From Breviolum minutum Mf 1.05b.01 (lineage: Eukaryota > Sar > Dinophyceae > Suessiales > Symbiodiniaceae): a DNA stretch of 64,000 bases. Under the pieces are notes generated by a model, which saw only the letters and a list, made by a program, of their open reading frames with translations, had not been told where the DNA came from and did not search any database. Numbering within the stretch: position 1 is the first letter of the stretch; the number at the start of each line of letters is the position of its first letter. The stretch covers positions 450,521 through 514,520 of the forward strand of contig DF239036.1 in assembly GCA_000507305.1 (NCBI GenBank). Direction: 5' to 3'. Positions 40,697 to 52,169 of the stretch are shown here, piece by piece. Position numbers and translations under genes: made by a program.

Positions 40697-43600
40697 GCTT
40701 TATAGATTCGGAGTCCCTAAATGACATTTGATCTCATTCACAGTAAGAGACGGGGCCTCCGTCTATCATGTTGACAGCCACTGCCACTGCCCCAGAATAT
40801 TTTGGGTTTCCTACAAAGATTGACAACTCCAAAGATATTAATTAATTAGATAGCGGTGTAATTTTGAGAAGTCAGGAGACATCCATATTTGCGGAAACTC
40901 TGCGACCTGTTCTGGAGTCCTGGCCGCAACAACTGCGCGACGGCTATGACTGCCTGATGATCATATGGATATGGATTTGCGTATGGATATGGATTTGCAT
41001 GTCGACCTGGATATGGATATGGAAATGAAATGGATATGAATGGACATGAATCGAAATGCATGCATGTGGACATGCGCAAAGGGTATGCAGTGAATGAGAA
41101 AAGTGATAAAAAAGCAAAATTGTTCGAACCCAGGGACCGCACCTTGCATTCTCGTTTTGCTTCAGCAGCCTCTGCTGCTGGGGCCTGTCAAAAAAGGAAT
41201 GCTTGCGCCATGTAATAATGGGCTTGGCCTGAACAATGTGAACTAATTTTCAAAACAAAACAACGCGGCACCCCATAATTCACCTCATGTTGTGACATCT
41301 TGTCAGCGCCAATGCTGATGATATATTGCAGTAGTTGCACACTGATTGGGACAAGCGCCATGGAGGTCTTCTACTTCCCGTTCTCTGCGCTGAGATTCCT
41401 GGTCTAAACCCTGCGTCCCGTGAGGTTTGTCAAGTTTTATGCTTATTTTCTCCATATCATCTTGGCCGGTATTTCTTAACCCTACTCAAATGGCCTCAAA
41501 GAAACCATAGACATCTCCCTGCAGTCAACGCAGGTGCAACGGTTAGATTAAGAATCTGAAGTTGGTTCAACGTGGACGTGAGTTGAAAAGCATTGTTTTT
41601 TCGCATCTTGCGCAAGTAAAAATGGGTTTGTTCCATGTCATCACAGTGCACTCCAGAGTGAGTACACATTTGAAAAGCTTTTTCAACTTCTGGGTCACGG
41701 ACCAGTTTTTTGAAGGACTGCTCCTGCTCGTCCTGCTCGTCTCATTATTGTGTCTAGATGAAAGACTCAATGTTATCCAAATAGAAAAAATCTAGTATGT
41801 GAATTAGAGGATCGTTGCAAAATCCAACTGAACATCGAAAACATAAGGTGTCCATAAGTCTGTAAATTTTCGTATCTAGGAAGATGATTTTCTATCCTTT
41901 GCTTTTGAAATGGCCCCTTTTTCGAAAAACTGATCGTTTTTTGGGGGTAACCTTCTGTCTGTCTACTAAGGCTCAAGTGATCATCTCATCTCTCAATATG
42001 AATAGTTTTTCTTAAGAAACTACGCCCGCTGAAATTGTATACCAAAGCCCCAACAAAATTTTCAGGATTCAAATTTTAACTTTGGAAGTGATTTCTTGCG
42101 AATATCCACCAAAGACCAGCAAAAACTTAGGTGGTTGTTGCTCAAACCCCCACGAAGTCTTACTCATTTGCTGGTCATTCAGGATTTGTTGGTTCCAAAA
42201 TGCTCATCCCATGAATTATTCCTCATGAATGTGGTCATCAAATTTAACTCCCGCAACAATCGGCCCAACCAAAAAAGCTGGGCTCACCCAACAGGCATGC
42301 TGAAGTTGGGACACATCTCTGACTCATCATCCGTTATCTCTGAGGCATGATGGCCCCAAGCCGCTTTGGCATCGAAGGCCAACATCTCGGCGGAACGTGG
42401 GACTGGAAGATTTACCTAGATTTTGGCTGAAGAATTTATGGTAAATTTCCAATGTAGAGTCTTTAGAATGTTTTTGTTGGGTTGTTTTACCTGCTTTTGG
42501 ATTTTACATCATCATGTCACAGCCCAAAATTTGCGACCTGATCCTGGATCTGTGTGGTCATGATGGATGGCGCTGTTGTTTTTGGCGAGAAAAAAAATTG
42601 CCATACTTCAAAAAGGAAACCCTACAATTCATCTGCAAAAGAGTTTCATATATAGTAATTTCTGATCCTAACCGGTCCTAACCTGGAAGGGGTTTCGGAT
42701 TTCTTGTTCGACATGTTTTGTTTCACAACACCTTTCAGTTGGAGGAGCAAAACGTTCATTCCAGTTCCTACCACGTCCCCCCCTTGGACCAAACCAACCT
42801 AACCACTCCACCACCAAGTTGTCGGGTCATCGAGGGGGCAAGAGGGCAGCATTCGGTATCATCACCTGCAGCGGTGGAAGACTATATGAGTGTAGTTGGT
42901 AGTGTTTCACCAACAGACCCATCTGCAAAAATATGCAAAAGTCAAGACGGCTGCATCTTCCCCAGGAAGGGGGGTGAAAACAAAAAATGTCTGAGTTGCC
43001 ACCACCTTTCCGTTGTTGTTTTGTTTTACTTTTGCTGGGATGTTTGACGAAGGGAAGGAAATGCAAACAAAGCTAAGTAACCCTTCATATTGGAACTACA
43101 ATGCAGTTTTGATGGAAATCGCTGCAATTTGGCTGCTTTTGATATTGTTTGAAAAAATGATACAATAGACCACCTTCCTGTGATGTACGTATCATCTATA
43201 ATTAACACAAAGCTGGGAAAACTTGAAAAATACAAAAATATATAAAAAGACCAACGTCCCCTCAAGTCACCCATTTTGTTCTTTGTTGTTCGGACATGTT
43301 TTTTGTCAACCAAACATGGCAACACGCAGATGGACCTAATTGGAAAAACGGTTTATTTTAAACATCTGAAGTCCAGGTCTTGCTGCTCTTGATGGCATCA
43401 GTGCTGCCCTACATTCTGGTAGCTGTGCATTGCGTTTTGCTTGTTGAGCCGTATCATGTCGGCGCTGTTGTCCTCATTGCATCTTCATTTTGTCAGTTGA
43501 TATCCACGACGTTGATTTAGCTGACCGCCACAATGGATGGCTCCACGGTGCAAAGTCCAAAAAACTCTGTGATATTGGGGGAGCCAGGGATGATTCGTAT

Positions 43601-44189
43601 TTTCCTACCAAATGAGGCAACAACCAGTGGCTCATGAACTATGGCTCAGGGCTAGTGGCATGAGGGCTTCAAGGTTTACCATCTAGTTTCATGCGATTAG
43701 TCCCTATTTTTTCAAAAATCAATCAAACCAATTAACATGGATCCATAAAATTCGAAGAGTCATCAACGTGCAAGCGCATATATCGATCTATATACTCAAC
43801 CATCCTGCCCTGAGCTTCTCGGCCATGACGTCCTGGCAGTTGAACGTCTAAAATCTTCGATTGCTTTCTTGCTTCTTTGCTTGCCAAATCATGCTTTCAT
43901 CAACCAAACCAAAAATACCATCAAGCGCCTCTGCCAAAATGGTAAAGGGCAAACGGCCAAATGGCTTTCGTAGTAGGTTGCCCGGCGACAATTGAGAATG
44001 TTGGTGTAACTGCACCTTTGAAGAAAGCTAAGCGTGAACCGTTGTCAATCCTGATCAAACCTGAATGTTTTTGAAGTCCTGGTCTGACTCCGGAATTTGG
44101 GTGTTTCACATGTCTGCTTTTCCTCTTTAATGCCAAAATATGACTGAATGATCTGGATATCTGCGCATATCATATCATATCTATATTCG
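40697..44189. other. No supported gene; ATGGAT-type simple repeat
   Basis: A hexamer-like ATGGAT/ATGGAA repeat lies at about 40965-41060. The ORF at 42718-43047 (MFHNTFQLEEQN..) is not convincing. No complete palindromic element was found, in contrast with the left part of the window. Confidence 0.4.
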
Positions 44190-44248
44190 CAACAATGCCA
44201 ATTTGCAATCCTTGGATGCAATGTTTCCCACATGATGAGACTTTGCAA

Positions 44249-44391
44249 GTGCAAGCAAGCTTCAGCCGCTGCTTTCAACATCTGTTTTCGAAGATCTTCA
44301 ACTTCTTCTGCGTTCCGCTGACGCTCCTGGTCTTACTCCTTAATGCTTGAGTCTGTGCATGTTTGGATATGCTTAGGAATCACCAGGGATA
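44249..44391 (-). CDS. Coiled-coil exon, duplicate copy c
   Basis: Reading the minus strand, the frame gives DQERQRNAEEVEDLRKQ then KAAAEACLHLQ, a heptad-like charged helix. It is a close copy of 45663-45801 and 45922-46013. A TAA sits in frame just upstream (SIKE*), so either the exon starts after it or this copy is dead. The flanking, presumably intronic, sequence (44190-44248, GGGAAACATTGCA..) is also duplicated beside copy a. Confidence 0.4.
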
Positions 44392-44710
44392 CACAATCCT
44401 GCACCTTCCAAAATAGATGATTTTCTGAACGATTTGCATTTCACAACTTTTTGTACGAATTGTCCTTTTTGAGGCAAAACTGGGTGGTTTGAACAAAAAC
44501 TCAACGCTTTGATCTGGACCTAAGTAGGGCAAACCACATATCACACAAGCACCACTTTCATCAAACTTCCCTTCACACACCTTTTTGTAAAATGGTTTCA
44601 TGTTGAAGGGTCACGAGGCAAATGATTTTCCCAATCTTCACCAGTAGAACTTAAAAGTTCAAGTTGTTAAACCTTGGAGAAATAACCCCAAACAACTCCA
44701 GGGGTTAGGG

Positions 44711-44923
44711 TCATGGTTGGGCTATGAATTTTTTGAAGATAGTTTCCTTCAAGACACCAATTTCAACAAAACCTGCGTCTCCATGGCGTGAGGCGGCGTG
44801 TTCCACCATTCGGATGGTCCAAACGTCGGCCGTTGCGGCAGAGAGCTGGGTCTGAAGATGTTCAACTTCACGTCCGCTGCGCTGCTGCTGCTGCTCCGCA
44901 TCCTTGAGTTCATGGCAGTTCAT
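44711..44923 (-). CDS. Minus-strand coiled-coil exon
   Basis: The frame reads MNCHELKDAEQQQQRSGREV then EHLQTQLSAATADVWTIRMV and EHAASRHGDAGF. The Glu/Gln-rich helical pattern is like that of the neighbouring duplicated exons, on the same strand. It probably belongs to the same gene. The ATG may be internal. Confidence 0.4.
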   Translation of the reverse strand: MNCHELKDAEQQQQRSGREVEHLQTQLSAATADVWTIRMVEHAASRHGDAGFVEIGVLKETIFKKFIAQP

Positions 44924-45528
44924 GGCGTCCCCGCGAAGAGCTGCATTGGGGTATATCAGATGTCATGAGATATACCGTCCAAAGTATAGATCTTAGAAGT
45001 GAATATAGTGAAGATTCATAAGAGGGGAACTGAAAATGAAAAATGAGTCTTTGACTGATGCTGAGTGGGGGATACCCTCAAGATATCACATGTCAAATAT
45101 AAGAGCACCATCCCAAGGGACAGTACAATGTGAAAGGAGACGACAGGGCGCCACCCCAAATCCATACAGTCCCCTACGGCATCAAAACAATTCAAAACGT
45201 CCGTGCGTTGTGGATATTGTGGCAAAGAAATGCCGTGGCTATGCCGTGGCTCACATTCTATGGAAAGTTTCTGTGAAAAGTCTTCAGCAACAAAAAGTGA
45301 GGTTGAGAGTGGAAGATGCCTCACCTCTGAGGAAAAGTCTTGACTCTTGAAGGGACTTGAGACCTGATATAATAATCTCAAACAGAATGAAAATCCGAAT
45401 GCTCATTCCCCGTCCCGCAAATGCCGGCCGACGCTGACCACCGCAACTACAAGCACGACACACGAGCACAAGCGCCAGGACCAGGACCAGCACGCACCAG
45501 CACCCAGCACCGGCACCCAGCACCGGCA

Positions 45529-45537
45529 CCCACCACC

Positions 45538-45593
<56 letters not shown>

Positions 45594-45594
45594 A
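45529..45594. repeat. (CAC)n(CAA)n microsatellite
   Basis: A run of CAC units passes directly into a run of CAA units. The upstream CAGCACC/GGCACC copies are minisatellite-like. Confidence 0.95.
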
Positions 45595-45662
45595 ATTACT
45601 GGTCAAGTTTCATGGCCCTCATCCCTGACACCTTAAAAAAAGTTGTTGGGATTCTTCCAAAT

Positions 45663-45801
45663 GCAAGCAAGCTTCAGCAGCTGCTTTGGGCAACTGCTTT
45701 CGAAGATCTTCAACTTCTTCTGCGCTCCCCTGACGCTCCTGGTCCGACTCCTTAATGCTTGAGTCTGTGCGTGTTTGGATACGTTCAGGAATCACCCGGG
45801 A
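45663..45801 (-). CDS. Coiled-coil exon, duplicate copy b
   Basis: The minus strand reads SIKESDQERQGSAEEVEDLR then KQLPKAAAEACLHL. It is open throughout, unlike copy c. Between a and b lies the same intron-like sequence that follows copy c, so exon plus intron were duplicated together. Confidence 0.45.
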
Positions 45802-45921
45802 AAGAATATCAAAGAAAGAGCCAAGCATACCTTCCCTATCTATACCTGCAAGATTTTCAAGTTGCCATCCTTGCAATGTAATGTTTCCCACGCAATGAGA
45901 CATTGCAAGTGCAAGCCAGTA

Positions 45922-46013
45922 TAAGCAAGCTTCGGCAGCTGCCTTGGCCAACTGCTTTCGAAGATCTTCGACTTTTTCTGCGTTCCGCTTACGCTCTTCA
46001 CGTGACTCCTCAA
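45922..46013 (-). CDS. Coiled-coil exon, duplicate copy a
   Basis: The minus strand reads LEESREERKRNAEKVEDLRK then QLAKAAAEACL. It is homologous to b and c, and more diverged at its N-terminal side. The upstream Asp-run exon abuts it in another frame, so either a tiny intron or an indel separates them. Confidence 0.45.
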
Positions 46014-46079
46014 GATTGAGCCCAAGGCATCTTGCCCAAGTGCTGATAAAAGCCTCTCCCGCCATGTGCATCCTCGTTC

Positions 46080-46112
<33 letters not shown>

Positions 46113-46198
46113 GCAGCACTTTCACTTTTCTTCCACCGAGAAGCTTCTTGCGCTTGCATCAGGCGCTTTTCGAGGCCCCCCGCTTGCTGTGTATTCCG
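46010..46198 (-). CDS. Exon with poly-Asp tract
   Basis: The minus strand reads NTQQAGGLEKRLMQAQEASR then WKKSESAA followed by ten Asp, then ENEDAHGGRGFYQHLGKMPW. The Asp run is encoded by a GAT microsatellite (46079-46110 on the plus strand). The helical, acidic character matches the neighbouring coiled-coil exons. Confidence 0.4.
46079..46110. repeat. (ATC)n microsatellite
   Basis: About ten CAT/ATC units, read as Asp codons on the minus strand. Confidence 0.95.
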
Positions 46199-46504
46199 GT
46201 GCATGGTACTCTTCCTTTCAATCAGACATGACAAAACTCCCAAAAGCGCTGTGCCAAAACTCCAAAAACGTTCGGCTCACCGACTTGAGAGCTTTGGTCT
46301 GTTTCTGCTGTGGTGGCATTCAGCATTACGTAGAGGAGGTGGCAGAGCAAGGCGAAATCAATTTGTCGCAGGAGTTCTGCTTGCCTGGAATTCAAGCAGG
46401 CAGCCAAGGGTGGAGGAAGCTAATGATTTCAAGCCCCAACATGACCACCCGTCACACAAAAAGTTGAGGCCTGAAGGGTACTCAACTTAGGCAAGATTGC
46501 CGTT

Positions 46505-46614
46505 GAAGGATATCTGAGTCTACGATCTACATCCATCTGCATCTCTTTGTCAGGAGGCCTGTCGCCAAGCTCCCGCCGAAGTTCGTCAATCAGGGCTTTG
46601 TTGTCGCCGGAGGC
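46505..46614 (-). CDS. Minus-strand exon with good acceptor
   Basis: On the minus strand TTTTTACAG is followed by ASGDNKALIDELRRELGDRP then PDKEMQMDVDRRLR. The polypyrimidine-AG acceptor is clear. It is likely an upstream exon of the coiled-coil gene. No family is recognised. Confidence 0.45.
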
Positions 46615-47091
46615 CTGTAAAAACAGGACCACAAGCATCCAGGTGCATCCAGTCATCCAATCTTCCGATGTCATCCATGTCCAGCCTTGGCTAAATCTGA
46701 AAGCTTGGGCCGCCAGCGTTTGCGCTTATCATGGTCAAAGTGACAAAACCTGCAGGTTTTTGTATGTTTTTTTGAAAAAATAAAAAGTTGGAAAAGGGCA
46801 AAATATGCTGCAAAATGGCGCTGTTTTCGGCAAAAGCTTTCTGATCCATGTCTTAACTTGTTGATAACGCTACCTGACCTGGATCATATAAACAGAACTG
46901 CCCCGCCAAATCATGCAAGCCGGCAGTCATGACATGATGTGGTCATGGCAGAAAAAAACCTGGAAAACAAACGACAAACCATCAAAAAATGACACAATGA
47001 CCCAGCTAACGCATGTAGCAAAGAACTCTGGAAAGCTTCTGCGGGAATGCTGGAAGTGGAATCCACAACTCAAAAAGTAACATGGTAGCAA

Positions 47092-47772
47092 TCAATCGAC
47101 CCCATTGCTTCTATGGCAACAAACCTCCCGAAATAGTCGAGTAGTAATCCAATTTGTTGTAGTGTTGGTTACTGTTGTACCATGTCCTGCTTTTGAAGAC
47201 TTTTGTGACGGGCGAAATGTATCCAAGTCACTTTGAACGCTTTCACTGCTTGCGCCGCGTTCATGTCTCCTGTGAGGCCGCCACCCTCCATCACTTGTCT
47301 GTAATGGCGCCAGGAAGGGTAGTGTGCATGCAATCTCAGCGTCGTTCACCTTTGATAACACGTTGATCTCCTTTTCGGTTTGTGGCCGCACAGACCACAA
47401 AATTCCATCGCTCAGCAAATTCCTTTGCTTGGTACCTGGCGTCCAATACTGCATCGTCCAAAAGCGCCTCTCTATTTTGGCAAGTGCAAAGCCTGCGGCG
47501 CCCAGATTGTCCAGGATATCGGCAAAGATCTTCTACGAGCTTGGTCCAAACTCTTGTCGTAGATTCACCACGCTGATCTCCACCATGAGTAGCCTTGTGC
47601 GCTTCCAATCCCACTTCTGTTGCAGAATTGGAATTTCACTACCTTCTATGTCTATCTTGACAATGGTGGGGCATGATCGCAAAGTTCCGTCGAATGGCGC
47701 CTGCTTCACGCCATACTCTTCGACCTGAGCGGTGTTTATTTGGATGTACCAGTCCCTATACACTGGGTCCAT
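47092..47772 (-). pseudogene. FkbM-methyltransferase-like ORF with internal stop
   Basis: The minus-strand frame from 47772 reads MDPVYRDWYIQINTAQVEEY...PTIVKIDIEGSEIPILQQ...RLLMVEISVVNLRQEF, reaches a TAG near 47533-47535, then continues in the same frame with KIFADILDNLGAAGFALAKI and IERRFWTMQYWTPGTK. The KIDIEGSE motif followed by a VEI strand and a GF.LA strand is characteristic of FkbM-type SAM-dependent methyltransferases (established family pattern, recalled). The N-terminal SAM-binding part is not in this ORF and may be in upstream exons. The internal stop suggests a decayed copy, or an assembly error. Confidence 0.45.
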
Positions 47773-47826
47773 TGCCTACATGAGCGGCGGTCAAAACCTC
47801 TAGTTCACTGAAGGGACATTAAGGGT

Positions 47827-48488
47827 TGGGTATCGTTTTTTCTTGTGGACCCCATCGTTCTTGAGGGTTTGGATTAAATTGATGATCCCAATATGAAAGT
47901 ATAGGGTTCTTTGGTCATGGTATGTTAGGGTAGTGGTCGAATCCTTTTGAGAATAGCTTCTACGAAAATAACTTCTGCCCCAAATGGTTTTTTCAAGGGA
48001 AAACAACTTCGACGAGGGGGTACTTTTACGAGGTACCTGTGGGAAACATCAAAAAAAGACCCTATGTTGCACCCGGTACACGTGGGTCATGGTCTCGCTA
48101 ACACAAAAAGGGTCTGATATGGGTATCGTTTTGGTATCGTTGCGCGGTATCGTTTTGAAGCCCTCATGGATATGGAAAAGTTGGAATATCGACCTTGATA
48201 TACTATCTGCTAGTGGACAGCTTTCATGCATATGAGGTGAAATGACTCCCTGGAGCGGCACTTTGGTATCATTTGTGCCTTTCTCTCGTTTCGTCTGTGA
48301 ACTCTTTTTTTCATTCTTTCTGCAATCTTCTGATAAACAAAGGGGTCAAAAGATCAAGGTTTGCAAGGTATGACAGTATGCAACATCATGTTTATGCATC
48401 TCACATGTATACATATATACGATATAGGTGTCGTTTTTCTTGTGGACCCTATCGTTCCTGAAGATTTGGATACACTTCTTGATACCTG
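47827..48488. repeat. 60-bp direct repeats flanking about 540 bp
   Basis: GGGTATCGTTTTTTCTTGTGG..CCATCGTTCTTGAGG at 47827-47886 recurs as GGTGTCGTTTTTCTTGTGG..CTATCGTTCCTGAAG at 48427-48488. GTATCGTTTTGG-like units occur between them. Confidence 0.6.
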
Positions 48489-48528
48489 ATGTGCACTTAT
48501 GCACTTATGTAATACCTCCTATTACGTA

Positions 48529-48845
48529 GGATTTGAAAGTTGCTCATATCCATTTGAACAACGGCCCTTGGGATGGAAGTAACAGCGCTTGCGCTGGCCT
48601 GACATTTTGGCCGACCGAGATGGGCGTACAGTACACTGTTCCCATTTTCGAACAGGTTTATAAAATTTTCGCACACCGCAGTTGAGGGCATGTTTTTTGA
48701 AAGGTAGCTACAATTTGCCCATGACATGTCTTTGCCCCAGTAATATTGGAAGGACGTCCTCCAACCATTCTGATGCAGGACCCGGCCGATGTCAGGCCGA
48801 AGGCGGAAGACTGCAGAGTCAACTCGGCGATGAGTCAACTTCCAC
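48529..48845 (-). CDS. Well-supported minus-strand exon, about 105 aa
   Basis: On the minus strand GATGCGTACAG is followed by WKLTHRRVDSAVFRLRPDIG then RVLHQNGWRTSFQYYWGKDM, SWANCSYLSKNMPSTAVCEN, FINLFENGNSVLYAHLGRPK and VTSIPRAVVQMDMSNFQI. A CTAC|GTAATA donor candidate closes it. The preceding intron holds an inverted IR-A element, and a plausible upstream exon end (HIPRKSHNNSLHHFSS) lies at about 48977-49050. The protein family is not recognised. It may be the N-terminal part of the FkbM-like gene downstream. Confidence 0.5.
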
Positions 48846-48866
48846 CTGTACGCATCAAACAAAGCA

Positions 48867-48968
48867 CGGGTGGTGTTTTTTAAAACAATATCTATTTTCA
48901 CCCCTACATGAGGAAATCGCCCAATTTGACTAAGATTTTTGAAATGGGTGGGTTCAACCACCAACTAG
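48867..48968 (+). repeat. IR-A element inside a minus-strand intron
   Basis: CGGGTGGTGTTTTTT..CACCCCTACATGAGG..GGTTCAACCACCAACTAG. On the minus strand it lies between two exon-like frames. Confidence 0.7.
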
Positions 48969-49047
48969 ACCACTGCTAAAATGGTGCAAGGAGTTGTTGT
49001 GGCTCTTCCGAGGAATGTGCCCCAAACTCAGCTGTTCAGCCTTATAC

Positions 49048-49395
49048 CTAAGACTGGGGGCAACGATTGGGGTTTCGGTTGAGTTTCGCACGTGGATGGA
49101 CATTGTCAGTTGGCCCCTTCGGCCTTTTTAAAGCAGCACATTGGGAGATGATTTGTGGCTGAAGTGTTTTTGCTTGCCAAAGATTCTGTTGAGCTGCAGA
49201 CTCTATCTGGGACGGTGCAACACTCGAAATGGTTTCATTTGTGAATTTAAAAATCTTGACGCTTTTTGAGATGTCAAGATCCGGTGGCCAGCGGGTCACA
49301 GTGGAAAGTGGCCTCACCTGTTGCCTTTGTTTGGCAAGGTTGCGACTGCGACAATTGCGGAGCACCTCCGTGATTGCTTGCCATCTATTGGTCAA
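49048..49395 (-). CDS. Weak exon-like ORF
   Basis: The minus-strand frame contains QVRPLSTVTRWPPDLDISKS and VKIFKFTNETISSVAPSQIE. The opposite strand is also open over part of it (GKVATATIAEHLRDCLPSIG). Which strand is coding cannot be decided. Confidence 0.22.
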   Translation of the reverse strand: MTNRWQAITEVLRNCRSRNLAKQRQQVRPLSTVTRWPPDLDISKSVKIFKFTNETISSVAPSQIESAAQQNLWQAKTLQPQIISQCAALKRPKGPTDNVHPRAKLNRNPNRCPQS

Positions 49396-50035
49396 GCCTT
49401 CAGAAAGTTCAAAAGGTTTGGGATTTCAGAAGCACCAGGACAGTTGTTGATGATGTTTGATGTCACCTTTTTTTCTGTTGATATATATTTTTTGTTTGCG
49501 CGGATCCTTGCACATGAGGGATCTGCTGGACACTTTGCAGGTGGTGAGCTGGAGTGGAGCAACAGTCAGCCGTGATGGTAGTTAGTGGTAGTCGCCTCCG
49601 TCGACCCAGGGCTCCACAACGCCTGAAGGAATGTTGAAATATTACATGTTGTTGCTTAACATCCTTTATGTCTGTTTTATTGATTTCATTTTCTGCTGGC
49701 ACTGCTTTCTGTTGACCTTCAAAGCTCCTGTCATCTTTCGAAACTCACTTCAAAAAACCCAACAGGTGGATGAAGCCAATTAGATTCGAAGTTGGTAGCC
49801 TTGAAAAAGTTGGGGCTAATGTGTCGGGTCGGGCGTCAACGATGTCAACGGCAACATGCCTCAGGTGAAGATGTTTTTGAAGGCCGCCTTGTTGGCAAAT
49901 CTCAATGAAAGAATCGTGGAGAAGAGAAGTCATCATCCCTTCATGATGGTTGTCATCGAATCATCATCAATTATCCACATCCATGATTATCGAAGTCACC
50001 ACCATCATCGTCGAATACAGTAGCCGTCAAAGTGC

Positions 50036-50065
50036 CATCATCATCATCATCATCAGCATCACCAG

Positions 50066-50096
<31 letters not shown>

Positions 50097-50138
50097 GTCA
50101 TCATCATCATCATCATCATCATCATTATCTTCATCATC
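50036..50138. repeat. (ATC)n microsatellite
   Basis: About 100 bp of ATC units with a few GTC, ACC and TTA interruptions. Confidence 0.95.
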
Positions 50139-50902
50139 CATTGAAACCGTCCATGATAGGCATCTGCCATGATCAATGTTCAAGATGTGAGATCACTGAG
50201 ACCTCGCCTGGGAGAAAATCCCTCGTCTTGCTGGTCCTGCTCCGATTCCTGACAATTATTTGACAATCAACCATGTCAGCGGATACGAACCCAAGAATCA
50301 ACAGCTTGCCCGGCTTGCCCCCCTCCCGCACCCAAAAGAAGTTGCCCCCCCCCGAAGGAAGACATATTCAAAATAAGGCATCTCAATCTGGCCGAATCAT
50401 CTGAACGAATCTGCAACGGGCCTTTCCTAAGTATCTTCTCTAATTTTCAATGATATGGAATCCAACACCCTGGAACAATCAACGACAGATTTGAACAACA
50501 TGGAACAACATGCCGGAACAAATCAGGGAATGAACTTTTTTTACAAACCAGGGAATACCATAGACCTTTCATTTGTCTTTGCACTAGAACAACCAGCAGG
50601 CATGGCCCCACTTGCCTCCTTTGCTCGGAGCCAACAGCTTTCGGCCCCGCCCATTTTGTTTTGCCACTTTTGGTATAAGTGTTTTTTTGATACAATCTCT
50701 TTGACATCATAGGAAAAAGCTTTCCAGAATATATTTTGGCATTTGTATAAACTTGCAGCCCGACATTGATGCTCACATTTTGGTGTCGCTTTACCCTGCA
50801 ACAATTTGGGTTTTGATCTTGGACAACCAAAACCTCAAACAATTTGGTCGAACATGATTTAATCCTTCACGCGCCAAAACTATGCATTCTGAGTGGCTCC
50901 AT

Positions 50903-50972
50903 GCTGTGATGCTCTATATGCTGCTGTGGTGCTGTGATGCTCTATGCTGCTGTAGTGCTCTATGCTGTGATG
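50903..50972. repeat. GCTGTGATGCTCTATG minisatellite
   Basis: Imperfect tandem copies of GCTGTGATGCTCTATGCTGC. Confidence 0.75.
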
Positions 50973-51922
50973 TGCCATTGTTTGCTCAAGGTTGTTCCTA
51001 AAACAAATGAGCCAAAACAAACGCAGTCAACATGCAAACCAAATTCCATCTACCAAAACTATCAAAATGGATGCTTTGGGGGTACCACTATTTTCGGAAA
51101 CATCCATATGTAAATAAACATACTGTATCATCACTCACCTGAAAAGTTTCTCAACATGTTGTCGAGTATATAAATATACGAATGATGATGTTTACCCAAA
51201 AAATGTACCTGACCATGGTAGCGTCCTGCTTGCCAGTTGCGACTTCATGTTTCCAGCAGCCCGGGCCCTTGTACACCATGAAAAAAGCATGTCCAGTCAG
51301 AGATAGAAACACATGTTTATTGTAACAAGATAAATTTCCAGAGACACTGCCACAACATTTTGGCCAACATCTCCAAAATAAAATCTTCACATCTTCCTCC
51401 CATCCTTCCGTCCTTGGAGGTAGCCGCCTGCGGAATGGGAGCACGAGGCTCTAAGAGGATTAGTTTCCTCTTGAGAGGATGGGTCAACATTCCCCCCAAA
51501 AAATGGATAGCTCCGTGCCTATATATATATATAGATGATACCCTTCAAATTATATAGGATATTTGCAATATATACATTGCAATTACATCATTGATCTATG
51601 GGTTTACTTTTGGAGCGTGCATCAATGAGACGATCATCATATCCCCTGTTCAGTGAACACAGACACACAAGTCCTTTAGCCGAAAAAAATCCCGGAAACC
51701 ATCTGGAAAGGGCTCAAACATTGGAATTGGATTTCAAAGTGTTTTTGTAGCCCAACAAAAAAACAACATCCATTTCGAGTCCCCTAAATAAATACTTTCA
51801 TTTTATCTTTCCCCCCAAAAATGCATTCGGCCACAAAAGGAGGGTTCATCCAAAAACCACCCAAAAAGACCGACCCCAAATTCAACGGCCGCCTCAGCCA
51901 CAAAAGAAAACCTCTTGCTTTC

Positions 51923-52110
51923 CATTATACTGGTGGTTTGATAGGGATTCTTATATTGATTTCATTATAATCCCCATATTAAGTAGGTAGTAAAATCGCC
52001 TATATGCCGATATAAGTGCCTATATACCCTGATTTATTAGAATCCCCACCAGACTTGGGTAGTTTTTCATCCCCTGAAAAAAATATACACCCTACACAAC
52101 CAGGTTTTTT
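51923..52110. repeat. IR-G element, expanded interior
   Basis: TTCCATTATACTGGTGGTTT starts the copy and ACACAACCAGG..TTTTTCGATGGCTCACCTG ends it. The GGCTCACC end is shared with 57296 and 62198 copies. Confidence 0.55.
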
Positions 52111-52169
52111 TTTTCGATGGCTCACCTGAATACGATGCGACTGTTGTCTCAATCTTCTCTGCTTTTCAG

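Larger units (their letters stand above)
49600..51920. other. Mostly unassigned; microsatellites
   Basis: It contains the ATC tract at 50036 and a GCTGTGATGCTCTATG minisatellite (50903-50972). Small ORFs at 50447-50842 (both strands) are unconvincing. A half IR-P copy lies at about 51066-51108. Confidence 0.4.

Noticed and set aside
45403..45606. Poly-Val/Gly ORF and Thr-rich ORF at 45.4-45.6 kb
   Set aside because: Translation of the CAC/CAA microsatellite.
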